Positions 8,222-17,347 of a stretch of 32,469 nt of DNA are shown here, piece by piece. Under the pieces are notes generated by a model that saw only the letters and a program-made list of their open reading frames with translations, did no database searches and had not been told where the DNA came from. Location: positions 1 through 32,469 of the forward strand of contig JAEUOJ010000111.1 in NCBI GenBank assembly GCA_016789495.1, in the 5' to 3' direction. Each line of letters begins with the position of its first letter. Within the stretch, counting starts at the first letter, position 1. Position numbers and translations under genes: made by a program. The DNA comes from Accumulibacter sp. (GTDB taxonomy: Bacteria; Pseudomonadota; Gammaproteobacteria; Burkholderiales; Rhodocyclaceae).

Positions 8222-8271
8222 ACTTGGCGGAGGTTACGCCTCTGCCAAGTCAGATTATCCCCTGAAGGGGA
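8222..8271. repeat. Two consecutive hairpins before mnmA
   Basis: First hairpin: ACTTGGCGGAGG (8222-8233), loop TTACG, CCTCTGCCAAGT (8239-8250), 12 pairs with a single G-U. Second: TCCCC, loop TGAA, GGGGA (8258-8271). Neither has a T-run, so they are not classic terminators. They sit between the stop at 8185 and the mnmA start and may form an mRNA leader structure, a stabiliser or a dispersed repeat. Confidence 0.7.
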
Positions 8272-8296
8272 GATTTCCAACCGGAGTCAATTGTTG

Positions 8297-9427
8297 ATGA
8301 ATTCGGGAAAAACAGTGGTCGTCGGCCTCTCCGGCGGCGTCGATTCGGCGGTGGCCGCGCTGTTGCTCAAGCAACAAGGCTGGCAGGTACATGGCCTATT
8401 CATGAAAAACTGGGAGGACGACGATACTGACGAGTATTGCTCGTCGCGGCAGGATCTGATCGACGTGCTCAGCGTCGCCGACACGCTCGGCATCGACGTC
8501 GAGGTGGTCAATTTCGCCGCCGAATACCGCCAGCGCGTCTTCGCGCATTTCCTTGCGGAGTACCAGGCCGGTCATACCCCGAATCCCGACGTGCTGTGCA
8601 ACTCCGAAATCAAATTCGACGTCTTTCTCGAACACGCGCTGCGGCTCGGCGCCGACTGCATCGCCACCGGACACTACGCCGGAGTCCGTGAATTCGACGG
8701 CCGTTACCAGTTGCTGAAAGCCGAGGACGGAACCAAGGACCAAAGTTATTTCCTGCACCGCCTCGGCCAGGCGCAACTGGCAAAAACCATTTTTCCGCTT
8801 GCCGGCCTGTACAAACGCGATGTGCGGCGACTCGCCGACGAAGCCGGACTGCACGTGGCGTTGAAGAAAGATTCGACCGGGATCTGCTTCATCGGCGAAC
8901 GACCGTTCAAGGAATTTCTGATGCGCTACCTGCCACCTCGGCCAGGCGAGATCCGCGGTCTTGACGACGGCCGTCTGCTCGGCGAACACGACGGTGTCGC
9001 TTACCATACCATCGGTCAGCGCAAGGGACTGCACATCGGCGGCGTCAAAGGCGGCAAAGGGAGCGACCGCGGCGACCACGACGCCTGGTTTGTCGCCGGC
9101 AAGGATCTCGAGCGCAACATCCTCTATGTCGTGCAGGGGCACGCGCATCCGGCTTTGCTCAACGACGAACTGTGTGCCAGCGATCTGTCGTGGGTGGCCG
9201 GTACGCCGCCACATACCCATTGGGTGTATACCGCCAAGACCCGCTACCGCCAGGCCGACGCCCCGTGCGAAATCGAGCATGTCGATCGCGAGTCCTGCGC
9301 CATCCGTTTCGCCGAAGCGCAATGGGCGGTCACTCCCGGCCAGTCGGTGGTGGTGTATGAAAGCCGCGTCTGTCTGGGCGGTGGCGTCATCACCCGGGCC
9401 ATGGTCAATGACGAGGCACGCCAATGA
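8297..9427 (+). CDS. mnmA: tRNA-specific 2-thiouridylase MnmA
   Basis: A 376-residue PP-loop enzyme that thiolates U34 of tRNA-Lys, -Glu and -Gln in the cytoplasm using sulfur relayed from IscS. The ATP pyrophosphatase loop [17 protein letters not shown] is at 7-24. Catalytic Cys101 lies in [13 protein letters not shown] and the second catalytic Cys197 in [23 protein letters not shown] follows. [16 protein letters not shown] is also characteristic. The ATG at 8297 is preferred, with GGAG 10 bases upstream; two TTG codons just before it are alternatives. The stop overlaps the start of the small Cys protein (ATGA at 9424). Confidence 0.97.
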   Translation: MNSGKTVVVGLSGGVDSAVAALLLKQQGWQVHGLFMKNWEDDDTDEYCSSRQDLIDVLSVADTLGIDVEVVNFAAEYRQRVFAHFLAEYQAGHTPNPDVLCNSEIKFDVFLEHALRLGADCIATGHYAGVREFDGRYQLLKAEDGTKDQSYFLHRLGQAQLAKTIFPLAGLYKRDVRRLADEAGLHVALKKDSTGICFIGERPFKEFLMRYLPPRPGEIRGLDDGRLLGEHDGVAYHTIGQRKGLHIGGVKGGKGSDRGDHDAWFVAGKDLERNILYVVQGHAHPALLNDELCASDLSWVAGTPPHTHWVYTAKTRYRQADAPCEIEHVDRESCAIRFAEAQWAVTPGQSVVVYESRVCLGGGVITRAMVNDEARQ

Positions 9428-9630
9428 CCGCCTGGGGATGCCAATACGAAGTCAATGGCCACTGCGCCAATATCAACCTGTTGCCATGCGATCCGGGGAT
9501 GAAGGGATGCGTTCTTGCCGGACGTTACTTCTTTCTCGACAGTGACGAAAAAAATGTCCGCCGTCGTGAAAAACTGGCCCGCCAGTCGCCGGTGCCAAAC
9601 GACGAGAAGCCGCCAGCCGTCGACGACTGA
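9424..9630 (+). CDS. Small four-cysteine protein coupled to mnmA (function unknown)
   Basis: A 68-residue protein starting [14 protein letters not shown] with Cys6, Cys14, Cys22 and Cys29 at regular 7-8 residue spacing, followed by [14 protein letters not shown] and a highly charged, probably disordered tail. The four cysteines could bind a metal or an iron-sulfur cluster, or form disulfides; no family name is recognised. Its ATG overlaps the mnmA stop, so it depends on mnmA translation. The reading frame is supported by this coupling and by the ordered cysteine pattern. A role linked to tRNA thiolation is possible from position only. Confidence 0.7.
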   Translation: MTAWGCQYEVNGHCANINLLPCDPGMKGCVLAGRYFFLDSDEKNVRRREKLARQSPVPNDEKPPAVDD

Positions 9631-9649
9631 GCGTCCCAAGCCGTTTCAT

Positions 9650-9667
9650 GCCGATGAGCATCGGTTT
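9650..9667 (+). terminator. Weak terminator-like hairpin after the mnmA operon
   Basis: CCGAT, loop GAGC, ATCGG followed by TTT, 20 bases past the stop at 9630. The stem is only five or six pairs. Alternative weak stems occur at 9750-9777 (TTGGCAA/TTGCCAA or ATGGTT/AACCAT) before the convergent chemoreceptor gene. Confidence 0.3.
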
Positions 9668-9825
9668 CCCGGGGCGTGCCGGGCGGCGAATCATTTCCTG
9701 GCGAAAGTCAAACGAAAAAAATCGTCGGTCGCGGCACCGTCATGCGAAATTGGCAACTTCAATGGTTTGCCAACCATCTTACCGTCTGTCATTGGCTACC
9801 CGAGATAATCGCGCAAGTCGACAAT

Positions 9826-10935
9826 TCACTTCAGATTGCGCGCTTGATTCTCGCTAGCCGCCAGCCGGTTCAAGCAATCGATCACTCGACGGCTGCCTTG
9901 TTCCATCGCCTGGATTTGGCGACGGACGGCTTCTACATCACCATTCTGCTTGGCCTCGAGCGCCGCGCGAGCGGACTTGTGCACGTCGACATGTGGCGTC
10001 TCGAGTTCGCGATACCCCGACGCGTGGCTGAAGCAAGTCTTTCCCTCGCCCTCGTAATACCATTTGCCGAGTCGGCAATTGGTATGAGAGGCCAGATTTT
10101 CGGGGTTCAGCGGCTCGAAACCGAAAATTCGTATATAGACATTCAGCTTAAAAACCAGATGATCGACTTTGGCCACTTCGATGAAACTCTTGAGCGCGCT
10201 GTTGGCGATCACTTGCTCCATATCCCGGCTCAAGGTGACCAATTGTTCCATGCTCTCGGTGGCCTGATTGCCGCGTTGGCTGAATTGATCCGCCGCTGAG
10301 GACAGGACATCCATGGCCTGTTTGGCGCTGGTCGAGTTTTGCCGGATACCAACGACCAGCGTGCCAATTTCTTGCGTCGCTTTGGCCGTGCGTTCAGCGA
10401 GTTTCCGGACTTCATCGGCGACAACGGCGAAGCCGCGCCCGGATTCTCCGGCACGCGCTGCCTCGATTGCCGCATTCAGCGCCAACAAGTTGGTCTGGTC
10501 AGCGATTTCATGAATCAATTGCACGATCGAGCTGATTTCATCGACCTGTTTGGCCAAAGTTTCGACTTCTTGTGCCGTGGCGGCGGAATCCTGTGCCAGC
10601 CGCCGCAGGCTCGTGGCAATTTCGGTGGTTGTCCCGCCGCTGGCTACCGCCACGTTGGCCGCTGCTTGCGCTTGGTTTTGTTCCTCTCGCAGCAAAGTGG
10701 CCATGCCGCCCAGACTGAGCTGGGAAGCGACCAAGGACTGGTTGAAGTCGGCCATATGACTGAGCGCTGCGGTAAGTAACTGATTATCTGTATTTTTGTG
10801 GTCGGCGTTGGCGCGAGCGGTGGCCAGTTCGGCGCGAAGCGATTCATTTTCTTGCCGCAGCGCCAGGAATTGCGCTTGCGTCTCGACCAACTGCGCTTGG
10901 CAGGCGCGCAGTGCCTCCTTCGTACGGAAAAACAT
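9826..10935 (-). CDS. Soluble methyl-accepting chemotaxis protein with C-terminal CZB zinc-binding domain
   Basis: A 369-residue cytoplasmic chemoreceptor with no transmembrane segment. Residues 5-60 form a coiled coil ([14 protein letters not shown]). The signalling hairpin spans about 110-250, with the conserved tip [19 protein letters not shown] at 147-165 and [15 protein letters not shown] after it. Residues 255-360 match the chemoreceptor zinc-binding (CZB) domain: [11 protein letters not shown] (His259), [16 protein letters not shown] (Cys287) and [10 protein letters not shown] (His315, His319), the expected 3-His/1-Cys zinc site. CZB domains sense zinc or oxidants such as hypochlorite, through redox of the Cys. 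The start is set at the ATG giving MFFRTKEAL, a usual start for this class; the open frame continues about 100 codons upstream without family similarity. It is divergent from the next chemoreceptor gene. Confidence 0.92.
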   Translation of the reverse strand: MFFRTKEALRACQAQLVETQAQFLALRQENESLRAELATARANADHKNTDNQLLTAALSHMADFNQSLVASQLSLGGMATLLREEQNQAQAAANVAVASGGTTTEIATSLRRLAQDSAATAQEVETLAKQVDEISSIVQLIHEIADQTNLLALNAAIEAARAGESGRGFAVVADEVRKLAERTAKATQEIGTLVVGIRQNSTSAKQAMDVLSSAADQFSQRGNQATESMEQLVTLSRDMEQVIANSALKSFIEVAKVDHLVFKLNVYIRIFGFEPLNPENLASHTNCRLGKWYYEGEGKTCFSHASGYRELETPHVDVHKSARAALEAKQNGDVEAVRRQIQAMEQGSRRVIDCLNRLAASENQARNLK

Positions 10936-11453
10936 GATTATTCTTTGCTTGAGTCCGTAAACCGCGGTGAATCGGGAAGGGAGAGTAGCCCCCGCTCGGT
11001 TCGACAGACTAACGTTGTCGAGGGGTTGCTCAACCGAAGAAAAGCCTGCGAAGCGGCGGCCGATTTTAAGCTTAGTGTAGTCAAGGATGGGTTGCCAAGG
11101 ATTTTGAGCGGACAGGACGGAGTGGTGCAACGCCAACAGCAAGTCACTCTTGGAAAGGTGGTTCTCGATGTGGAAAGAGCAGCCGAGAGCGCGTGATTTG
11201 CCTCGTCCTGGACGAGGCGTCCGCATCGGCGGTTCAACCATTAGTCATTAAACGCACCGAGGAGAGTTGCCACCGGGGTGGCCGTTGATCCGAGCAGACC
11301 CGTGACTTTGGTGCGTAGCCCAGGAAATCCATGTTCAGCAAGCTTTGCCCCCATGAAATGAGAGGAGGAATAAACCTGCTATAAATTAGATGGAAAAGTC
11401 TGCTCGAGTCTTCACCACCAACTATTGCCTTGTTTTTGTCGCGAGGAATCAAC
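10936..11453. other. 518-base intergenic region between divergent chemoreceptor genes
   Basis: No credible gene was found. The minus-strand frame of the CZB receptor runs through about 300 bases here but shows no domain or ribosome site. The right side holds an extended -10 promoter for the plus-strand receptor. A purine-rich AGAGGAGG at 11361-11368 resembles a ribosome site but is not followed by a usable start. Confidence 0.5.
11377..11385 (+). promoter_or_regulatory. Extended -10 promoter of the membrane chemoreceptor
   Basis: TGCTATAAA matches the TGnTATAAT extended -10 form. It lies 68 bases before the ATG at 11454. The -35 region is poor, as is common with extended -10 promoters. Confidence 0.45.
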
Positions 11454-13145
11454 ATGCGCCCCTTTGATTCTCAGACAGCCAAGCGTACAACCGTGTGGTC
11501 CGGAGCCATGATCGCGCTATTGGTCTGGCATTTGATCTGCAGTGCGCTGTGGTGGTATGGCCAGCGGGAGTTGGCGCTCGGGATGTCGATGATCAGCGCT
11601 CTCGGCTTGGCCAATCTGGCCTTTGTCGTTCATCGCCGGTTCGGGCCGGCGATCGATGGTTTGCGTGGCTTGTTCGTTGTCAGCGAGGATCAGGAAACCG
11701 ATCTTTCACGGGAGTTGCCCACTGACAGTGCATCCCTGGACCCTCAGTTCACGGCGGGTTATCGGCAGTTCATCGACAAGCTGCGTCAGTCCATCGAGCC
11801 GATCCGCTCGAAAAACATCCAGATCGCCCAGGAAGCAGCCAGCGTTAAACTGCATATCGTCAAAACGATCAATGCGGTCGAGCGACAGGTCTCGTTGTCG
11901 GCAACGGTGGCCGAAGCGAGCGATCAGGCTAATCGTTCGATCGAGGAGGCAAACGGCAAAACGCAGCTCATCACCCAATCGACCAATAGTCACCTCTCCG
12001 ATGCTCGATCGTCGCTCACGGAAATGACTGACGCCGAGGCCAAATTGAATCTGGTCAGCGGCCAAATTCAAAAATTCAGCAGCACTGTCGGATCACTGTC
12101 GAAAAGTTCGGAAAGCATTCGTGAAGTGATCGACCTGATCGCTTCGATTTCGGTGCAGACCAACCTATTGGCGCTCAACGCGGCCATTGAAGCGGCGCGA
12201 GCCGGCGAAAGCGGCCGTGGCTTCGCCGTGGTGGCCGACGAGGTGCGCAAACTCGCCGAACGGACGCATACCGCCAGCAGCGAGATTGGCTCGAGCATCA
12301 ACGAAATGATCGTCTTGGTTCACGAAACACAGCGTGAAACGAGCAGCATCGTCGCCGATGTCGAGGTGGCTCAGAATGTGTTGGGGCGCACCGCCAAACA
12401 AATTAAACAAATGGTGGCCGAATTCGAAAATACCGGAAGCCAGCTCACCGAGATTGCCGGGACGATGGCCGAGCTGACCTCGAGCAATACGCGAATCTTA
12501 TCAAATATAAATGAAATCAATGAATTGACAAAAGATATCAGTGTCAGAATGACCACGGCCAATCAGGGTGCGGGTGCTTTGGCGCTGGTCGCCGAGCAGG
12601 TACAGTCTTTGGTCAGCAATATTCGTCTTGGCCATTGCGAGTTTGAAACGAAAATCGACCGTGTCAGTCGTTTCCGTGATCAGGTGCAGAACGGCATCGA
12701 GGCACTCAGGCAGCGTGGTGTACCCATTTTCGATCAGCAGTATCGGCAATTGCCCGACATCCAGCCAGCAAAATTCTCGGTGGCCTATCTTAATGAATTC
12801 AAGAAGGAAATCCAACCATTTTATGATGAATGGGATAAAGATGTGCCTGACTCGCCCTACGCCATTGCCGTCGATACCAATGGCTATGCGCCGATTCATA
12901 ATCGCCGCTATTCACAACCGCTGACCGGCGATCCCAAGGTCGACCTGACCGGCAACCGCACCATGCGCAAGTTCAATAGTCCCGAGGAACTGCGCTTCGC
13001 GCGCAATGCGAACAAGCGGGCATTCCGCACCTACTGCCGGGATACGGGCGAAGTGGTCACCGAAGTGTCGATGCCGATCTATATCTCGGGCAAGCTGTGG
13101 GGCAACGTCCGCGCCGGTATGGCGGTCAAACCGTCGGTCAGATGA
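11454..13145 (+). CDS. Membrane-anchored methyl-accepting chemotaxis protein with C-terminal sensor-like domain
   Basis: A 563-residue receptor. Two closely spaced transmembrane helices (about 14-35 and 40-59) leave almost no periplasmic loop, so sensing is probably not periplasmic. A coiled coil (105-230) leads to the signalling tip with [19 protein letters not shown] near 235-253 and [12 protein letters not shown] after it. Beyond residue 420 is an extra domain with [59 protein letters not shown] and [11 protein letters not shown]. This block resembles Cache-like modules that some receptors carry after the signalling domain. GAGGA lies 6 bases before the ATG at 11454; an in-frame start at 11430 is less likely. 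The ligand is unknown. Confidence 0.92.
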   Translation: MRPFDSQTAKRTTVWSGAMIALLVWHLICSALWWYGQRELALGMSMISALGLANLAFVVHRRFGPAIDGLRGLFVVSEDQETDLSRELPTDSASLDPQFTAGYRQFIDKLRQSIEPIRSKNIQIAQEAASVKLHIVKTINAVERQVSLSATVAEASDQANRSIEEANGKTQLITQSTNSHLSDARSSLTEMTDAEAKLNLVSGQIQKFSSTVGSLSKSSESIREVIDLIASISVQTNLLALNAAIEAARAGESGRGFAVVADEVRKLAERTHTASSEIGSSINEMIVLVHETQRETSSIVADVEVAQNVLGRTAKQIKQMVAEFENTGSQLTEIAGTMAELTSSNTRILSNINEINELTKDISVRMTTANQGAGALALVAEQVQSLVSNIRLGHCEFETKIDRVSRFRDQVQNGIEALRQRGVPIFDQQYRQLPDIQPAKFSVAYLNEFKKEIQPFYDEWDKDVPDSPYAIAVDTNGYAPIHNRRYSQPLTGDPKVDLTGNRTMRKFNSPEELRFARNANKRAFRTYCRDTGEVVTEVSMPIYISGKLWGNVRAGMAVKPSVR

Positions 13146-13339
13146 GCCGTGTTCGAGCATCACGATTTGTCTGGATGTTTTCAAAGCCGACCACGACCGC
13201 ACTTTGCTGACAGGGGTCGGCAGAATTCAGGCCAAACCGTTGTGGCGCCCGATTGGCGGAATTACCGCGCGGGCTGTGATCAGGAGACACTGATCCCCTG
13301 ACCAAAGCGGTCTACTCTACTGTTCGACCGGCAAATCCC

Positions 13340-13370
13340 TTGCCCAACCATTCGGAATAAGTCTTATACT
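13340..13370 (+). promoter_or_regulatory. Candidate sigma-70 promoter of the CoA-transferase/malyl-CoA lyase operon
   Basis: TTGCCC at 13340-13345 and TATACT at 13365-13370 are separated by 19 bases, slightly longer than ideal. Predicted transcription would begin about 75 bases before the TTG start at 13453. Confidence 0.4.
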
Positions 13371-13440
13371 CCTGAGAAAATAATGGAAAAACGTTGGCGG
13401 AAATCGATACTTGCTCAACCGGTCAGCGACATCCGATAAC

Positions 13441-13445
13441 AGGAG
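13441..13445 (+). promoter_or_regulatory. Shine-Dalgarno selecting the TTG start of the first CoA-transferase
   Basis: AGGAG lies 7 bases before the TTG at 13453 and is the best ribosome site in the region. The more upstream TTG at 13411 has none. Confidence 0.6.
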
Positions 13446-13452
13446 ACGGAAA

Positions 13453-14799
13453 TTGGAACCTGAGACCAGCGCGACCGCGCCCTCGTCCGCCGAACTTGCC
13501 AACAGCATGCGCGTGGGCGACGATGGCCACCAACCCGCGGACTCTTCGCCCGATCGAGGCGATGCCGAACGGGTGAAGCGGGAAAATTCCGGGGATGGCG
13601 AGTCGCTGCCGATGTCCGGTTTACGGGTGATCGATGTTGGGACGTTTCTCGCCGGTCCTTACGCGGCATCGATTCTCGGCGAGTTCGGCGCCGAAATCCT
13701 GAAAGTCGAGCATCCGGTGGCTGGCGATCCGATGCGACGTTTCGGGACCGCCTCGAAGCGCCACGACGCGACCCTGGCCTGGCTTAGCGAGGGCCGCAAC
13801 AAGAAGTCGGTGACCCTGGATCTCCGTCAGCGCGAAGGGGTCGAGCTGTTCCTGAAGCTGGTCGCCAAGTCCGATGTGCTGATCGAGAATTTCCGGCCGG
13901 GGACGATGGAGGAATGGGGTCTTGGCTGGGAGGTGCTGCGGCAGGCCAATCCGGGACTGGTGATGCTGCGCGTCTCTGGATACGGGCAGACCGGCCCCTA
14001 CCGGCGACGGTCCGGTTTCGCGCATATCGCGCACGGTTTCGCCGGCCTGTCGTATCTGGCGGGCTTCCCGGGCGAAACACCGGTAGTTCCGGGTACCGTG
14101 CCTCTCGGCGATTATCTTTCCAGCCTTTACGGAGCCATCGGTATCCTGATTGCCTTACGCCACCGCGAGGCGACCGGAGAAGGCCAGATCATTGACATTG
14201 GCATTTACGAGGCGGTTTTTCGGCAAATGGACGAAATCGCTGCCGCTTACGGCCTCTTCGGCAAGGTACGCGAGCGCGAGGGCGCCGGCAGCTTCGTCGC
14301 CGTGCCGCACGGCCACTTCCGGACGATCGACGACAAGTGGGTGGCGATCGCCTGCACCACCGACAAGATGTTCGAACGCTTCGCGACCGTGATGGGGCAA
14401 CCCGAATTGGCGGCCGCCGACCGCTACGGCAATCAGCGCAAGCGGCTGGCGGCGCGTGACGAGGTCAATCGGCTGGTCATCGCCTGGGTCGGTTCACTGA
14501 CCCGCGAGGAGGTGATGCAGCGCTGCATCGACGGCGAAGTGCCGGTTGGCAAGGTTAACAGCATCGCCGACATCTTCAAGGACCCGCACTTTCAGGCGCG
14601 AGGCAATCTGGCGCGATTGAAGGAAGAAGGGCTCGGTGAAGTGGTGATCCCCGGCGTGGTGCCAACGCTGTCCGAAACACCGGGCCGGATCGCCAATCTC
14701 GGGCCGCCGCTGGGCAACGCCACCTATGAGATTCTCCGCGAGCTGCTCGGTCTGTCGGCGCAGGAAATCCGCCGCTTGCGGCAGCGCAAAATCGTTTGA
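13453..14799 (+). CDS. smtA: Family III CoA-transferase, probable succinyl-CoA:malate CoA-transferase subunit (SmtA-like)
   Basis: A 448-residue CaiB/BaiF (family III) CoA-transferase. About 55 hydrophilic residues precede the domain start [23 protein letters not shown]. Then come the [38 protein letters not shown] and GYGQTGPY blocks. The expected catalytic aspartate, which forms the aspartyl-CoA thioester intermediate, is Asp220 in [15 protein letters not shown]. The protein is clearly paralogous to the next gene, more than half identical by eye through the N-terminal domain. Being a longer/shorter paralogue pair next to mct and mcl suggests the two-subunit succinyl-CoA:(S)-malate CoA-transferase of the 3-hydroxypropionate bi-cycle. 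The smtA label follows size and order only. Another dicarboxylate specificity (itaconate, citramalate, mesaconate) is possible. The TTG start is chosen by its ribosome site. Confidence 0.85.
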   Translation: MEPETSATAPSSAELANSMRVGDDGHQPADSSPDRGDAERVKRENSGDGESLPMSGLRVIDVGTFLAGPYAASILGEFGAEILKVEHPVAGDPMRRFGTASKRHDATLAWLSEGRNKKSVTLDLRQREGVELFLKLVAKSDVLIENFRPGTMEEWGLGWEVLRQANPGLVMLRVSGYGQTGPYRRRSGFAHIAHGFAGLSYLAGFPGETPVVPGTVPLGDYLSSLYGAIGILIALRHREATGEGQIIDIGIYEAVFRQMDEIAAAYGLFGKVREREGAGSFVAVPHGHFRTIDDKWVAIACTTDKMFERFATVMGQPELAAADRYGNQRKRLAARDEVNRLVIAWVGSLTREEVMQRCIDGEVPVGKVNSIADIFKDPHFQARGNLARLKEEGLGEVVIPGVVPTLSETPGRIANLGPPLGNATYEILRELLGLSAQEIRRLRQRKIV

Positions 14800-14819
14800 C
14801 CTCCTCTGCGAGAACCGCC

Positions 14820-16049
14820 ATGACCAGTTCCGATTCCGACGAGGCACGTTTGCCGCTGGCCGGCATTCGTGTCATCGACGCCGCCACGGTGATTGCCGCA
14901 CCGTACAGTGCCAGCATCCTCGGTGAATTCGGCGCCGAGGTGCTGAAGATCGAAAACCCGAAAGGCGGCGACCCGATGCGTTATTTCGGCACCGCCACCC
15001 GCCGCAAGGATACCCTGGCCTGGTTGAGCGAGGCGCGCAACAAGCGCTCGGTGACGCTCGATCTGCATTTGCCTGAAGGCGTCGAGCTGTTCAAGAAGCT
15101 GATCGAGAAGACCGATGTGCTGTGCGAGAACTTTCGTCCCGGCACCCTGGAAAAATGGGGGCTTGGCTGGGAGGTGCTGCGCCGGATCAACCCTGGGCTG
15201 ATCATGTTGCGCGTCACCGGCTACGGTCAAACCGGCCCGTACCGCGACCGCCCCGGTTTCGCGCGCGTCGCTCATGCCGTCGGCGGTATCGCCTTTCTGT
15301 CGGGAATGCCGCGCGGCACGCCGGTGACCCCGGGTTCGACGACGCTTGGCGATTACCTGACCGGCCTCTACGGCTGCATCGGCATCCTGATGGCCTTGCG
15401 TCATCGTCAGCGCACCGGACAGGGTCAGTACATCGACGCGGCGCTCTACGAATCGGTTTTCCGATGCACCGAAGAACTGGCGCCGGCCTACGGCATGTTC
15501 GGCCAGATCCGCGAGCGGCACGGCCCAACGCATAACGATTTCGCCTGTCCGCACGGCCATTTCCCGACCAAGGACGATGGCAAGTGGGTGGCGATTTCCT
15601 GCGTCACCGACAAGCTCTTCGAACGCCTGACGATCGCCATGGGGCGGCCCGAATTGGCCGCACCGCATGTGTATGGCGACCAGAAGACGCGTCTGGAGAA
15701 CCGACACGACGTCAACGAGATCGTCCGTGACTGGTGCGGCTCGCTGCACCGCGAGGATCTGCTCAATCGCTGCTTCGCCGCCGGCGCGCCGGCCGGACCG
15801 CTGAACAGCATCGCCGACATTTTCGGTGACCGCCAGTTTCATTCGCGGCGCAACCTGGTGGCGATCGACGAGCCGGATATCGGCGAAACGGTGATCGTGC
15901 CGTCGGTGCTGCCGCGGTTGTCGGCGACGCCGGGACGGATCAAGCATCTCGGCCCACGCCTCGGCGAACATACCGAAGAAGTGCTCGGCGATCTGCTCGG
16001 CCTGGACGCCGACGAGATCGCCTCCCTGCGCGAGAAGCGCGTCATCTGA
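14820..16049 (+). CDS. smtB: Family III CoA-transferase, probable succinyl-CoA:malate CoA-transferase subunit (SmtB-like)
   Basis: A 409-residue paralogue of the preceding protein without the long N-terminal extension. Domain start [24 protein letters not shown]; shared blocks are [38 protein letters not shown] and [15 protein letters not shown]. The catalytic aspartate is Asp178 in [15 protein letters not shown]. The retained aspartate means both paralogues could be active rather than one being a structural subunit. The C-terminal part has [15 protein letters not shown] and [19 protein letters not shown], usual for the family. The ATG at 14820 follows the previous stop by 20 bases; an in-frame TTG at 14796 overlapping that stop is an alternative. 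Pairing with the previous gene and with mct and mcl supports the Smt assignment. Confidence 0.85.
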   Translation: MTSSDSDEARLPLAGIRVIDAATVIAAPYSASILGEFGAEVLKIENPKGGDPMRYFGTATRRKDTLAWLSEARNKRSVTLDLHLPEGVELFKKLIEKTDVLCENFRPGTLEKWGLGWEVLRRINPGLIMLRVTGYGQTGPYRDRPGFARVAHAVGGIAFLSGMPRGTPVTPGSTTLGDYLTGLYGCIGILMALRHRQRTGQGQYIDAALYESVFRCTEELAPAYGMFGQIRERHGPTHNDFACPHGHFPTKDDGKWVAISCVTDKLFERLTIAMGRPELAAPHVYGDQKTRLENRHDVNEIVRDWCGSLHREDLLNRCFAAGAPAGPLNSIADIFGDRQFHSRRNLVAIDEPDIGETVIVPSVLPRLSATPGRIKHLGPRLGEHTEEVLGDLLGLDADEIASLREKRVI

Positions 16050-16075
16050 GGCATCGGTCTGGAGAAAGGCGCTGC

Positions 16076-17296
16076 ATGAACGGTATTCTCAAAGGCTTGC
16101 GCGTCGTCGAAGGGTCGGCGTTCGTCGCCGCGCCGCTCGGCGGCATGACCCTGGCTCAGCTCGGCGCGGACGTGATCCGCTTTGACCCGATTGGTGGCGG
16201 CCTTGACTACGGTCGTTGGCCGCTGACGCTTGACGGCCGGCACAGCCTGTTCTGGGCCAGCCTGAACAAGGGCAAACGTTCGATCGCCGTCGATATGCGG
16301 CAACCGCGCGGCCAGGAGCTGCTGACCCGGTTGATCTGCGCGCCCGGTGATCACGCCGGCCTGTTCAGCACCAATTTCCCGGCCCGCGGCTGGCTGGCGT
16401 ACGACAGCTTGCGGGCGCACCGGCCGGACCTGATCATGGTCAATTTCAGCGGTCGTCGCGACGGTCGCTCCGAAGTCGACTACACCGTCAATCCACAGGT
16501 CGGTCTGCCGCTGATCACCGGCCCGAACTCGTCGCCGGAGCTGGTCAACCGCATTTTCCCGGCCTGGGATTTCATCAGCGGCCAGATGATCGCGCTCGGC
16601 CTGCTCGCCGCCGAACGGCACCGCCGGCTGACCGGCGAAGGGCAACGGGTCAGTCTATCGCTCAAGGATGTCGCCCTGGCGATGGTCGGCAATTTCGGGA
16701 TGATCGCTGAAGTCATGATCACCGATACCGACCGGCCGCGGCACGGCAACTACCTCTACGGGGCTTTCGGTCGCGATTTCGAGACCCTCGACGGCAAGCA
16801 CCTGATGGTCGTTGGGCTGACCACCCGCCAATGGCACTGTCTGATCAAGGCCACCGGACAGAAAGAGACGATGGCCGCCCTGGCCGCGCGGCTCGAGCTG
16901 GATCTCGAAGTCGAAGGCAATCGCTTTCGTGCACGTCGCGAAATCGCCGCCTTGCTCGAACCGTGGTTTTACGCACGCACCCTCGCCGAAGCCAGCCGGA
17001 TTCTCGACGCGCACCGCGTCACCTGGGGGCCGTATCGCAGCCTACGCGAAGCGATCGACAAAGACCCCGATTGCTCGACCGACAATCCGCTGTTTTCGAT
17101 GGTGGAGCAACCCGGCATCGGCGCTTACCTGATGCCGGCGACGCCACTCGATTTCAGCCGCGTGCCGCGTTTGCCGGCGGCGCCCGCCCCGGTGCTCGGT
17201 CAGCACACCGACGAAATCCTGCTCGGCGATCTTGGCCTCAGCGAAGCCGAGGTCGGCCGTCTGCACGACGACGGCGTCGTCGCCGGGCCGGCTTGA
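16076..17296 (+). CDS. mct: Mesaconyl-CoA C1-C4 CoA-transferase
   Basis: A 406-residue family III CoA-transferase that moves CoA within mesaconate, from the C1 to the C4 carboxyl, an intramolecular reaction of the 3-hydroxypropionate bi-cycle. The sequence is strikingly close to my memory of the Chloroflexus enzyme. Matching blocks are LRVVEGSAFVAAPLGGMTLA, QLGADVIRFDPIGGGLDY, DLIMVNFSGRRDG, the DYTVNPQ segment and GNYLYGAFGRDFETLDGK, plus STDNPLFSMVEQPGIGAYLM and HTDEILL. Catalytic Asp165 lies in FPAWDFISGQMIALGLLA. It differs clearly from the two transferases upstream. GGAGAAAGG precedes the ATG at normal spacing. It follows smtB by 26 bases and precedes mcl by 51. Confidence 0.93.
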   Translation: MNGILKGLRVVEGSAFVAAPLGGMTLAQLGADVIRFDPIGGGLDYGRWPLTLDGRHSLFWASLNKGKRSIAVDMRQPRGQELLTRLICAPGDHAGLFSTNFPARGWLAYDSLRAHRPDLIMVNFSGRRDGRSEVDYTVNPQVGLPLITGPNSSPELVNRIFPAWDFISGQMIALGLLAAERHRRLTGEGQRVSLSLKDVALAMVGNFGMIAEVMITDTDRPRHGNYLYGAFGRDFETLDGKHLMVVGLTTRQWHCLIKATGQKETMAALAARLELDLEVEGNRFRARREIAALLEPWFYARTLAEASRILDAHRVTWGPYRSLREAIDKDPDCSTDNPLFSMVEQPGIGAYLMPATPLDFSRVPRLPAAPAPVLGQHTDEILLGDLGLSEAEVGRLHDDGVVAGPA

Positions 17297-17347
17297 ATCC
17301 CACCCGTAGCGGGTCACTTCCCGCCATGACTTCCCGGAGAAATCGCC

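Larger units (their letters stand above)
13146..13452. other. 307-base region before the CoA-transferase operon
   Basis: No gene is supported. A 6-bp stem GATCAG/CTGATC (13278-13295) and a loose GCCGACC/GGTCGGC pair (13186-13221) are present, neither with a T-run. The right part contains the operon promoter candidate and a clear ribosome site. Confidence 0.45.

Noticed and set aside
11050-11075. Sigma-28-like AAAA-N15-GCCGATTT on the plus strand
   Set aside because: Imperfect match and nearly 400 bases before the chemoreceptor start; a closer extended -10 explains expression better.
10936-11241. About 100-codon N-terminal extension of the CZB chemoreceptor
   Set aside because: No ribosome site, no domain and unusual composition; the ATG at 10935 gives a typical soluble receptor start.
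14724-15971. Long open frame of 415 codons on the minus strand
   Set aside because: It lies exactly opposite the second CoA-transferase gene, is rich in Arg, His, Gln and Asp from reverse reading of GC-rich codons, and shows no domain. The same applies to minus-strand frames at 433-1587, 1296-2081 and 17042-18412.
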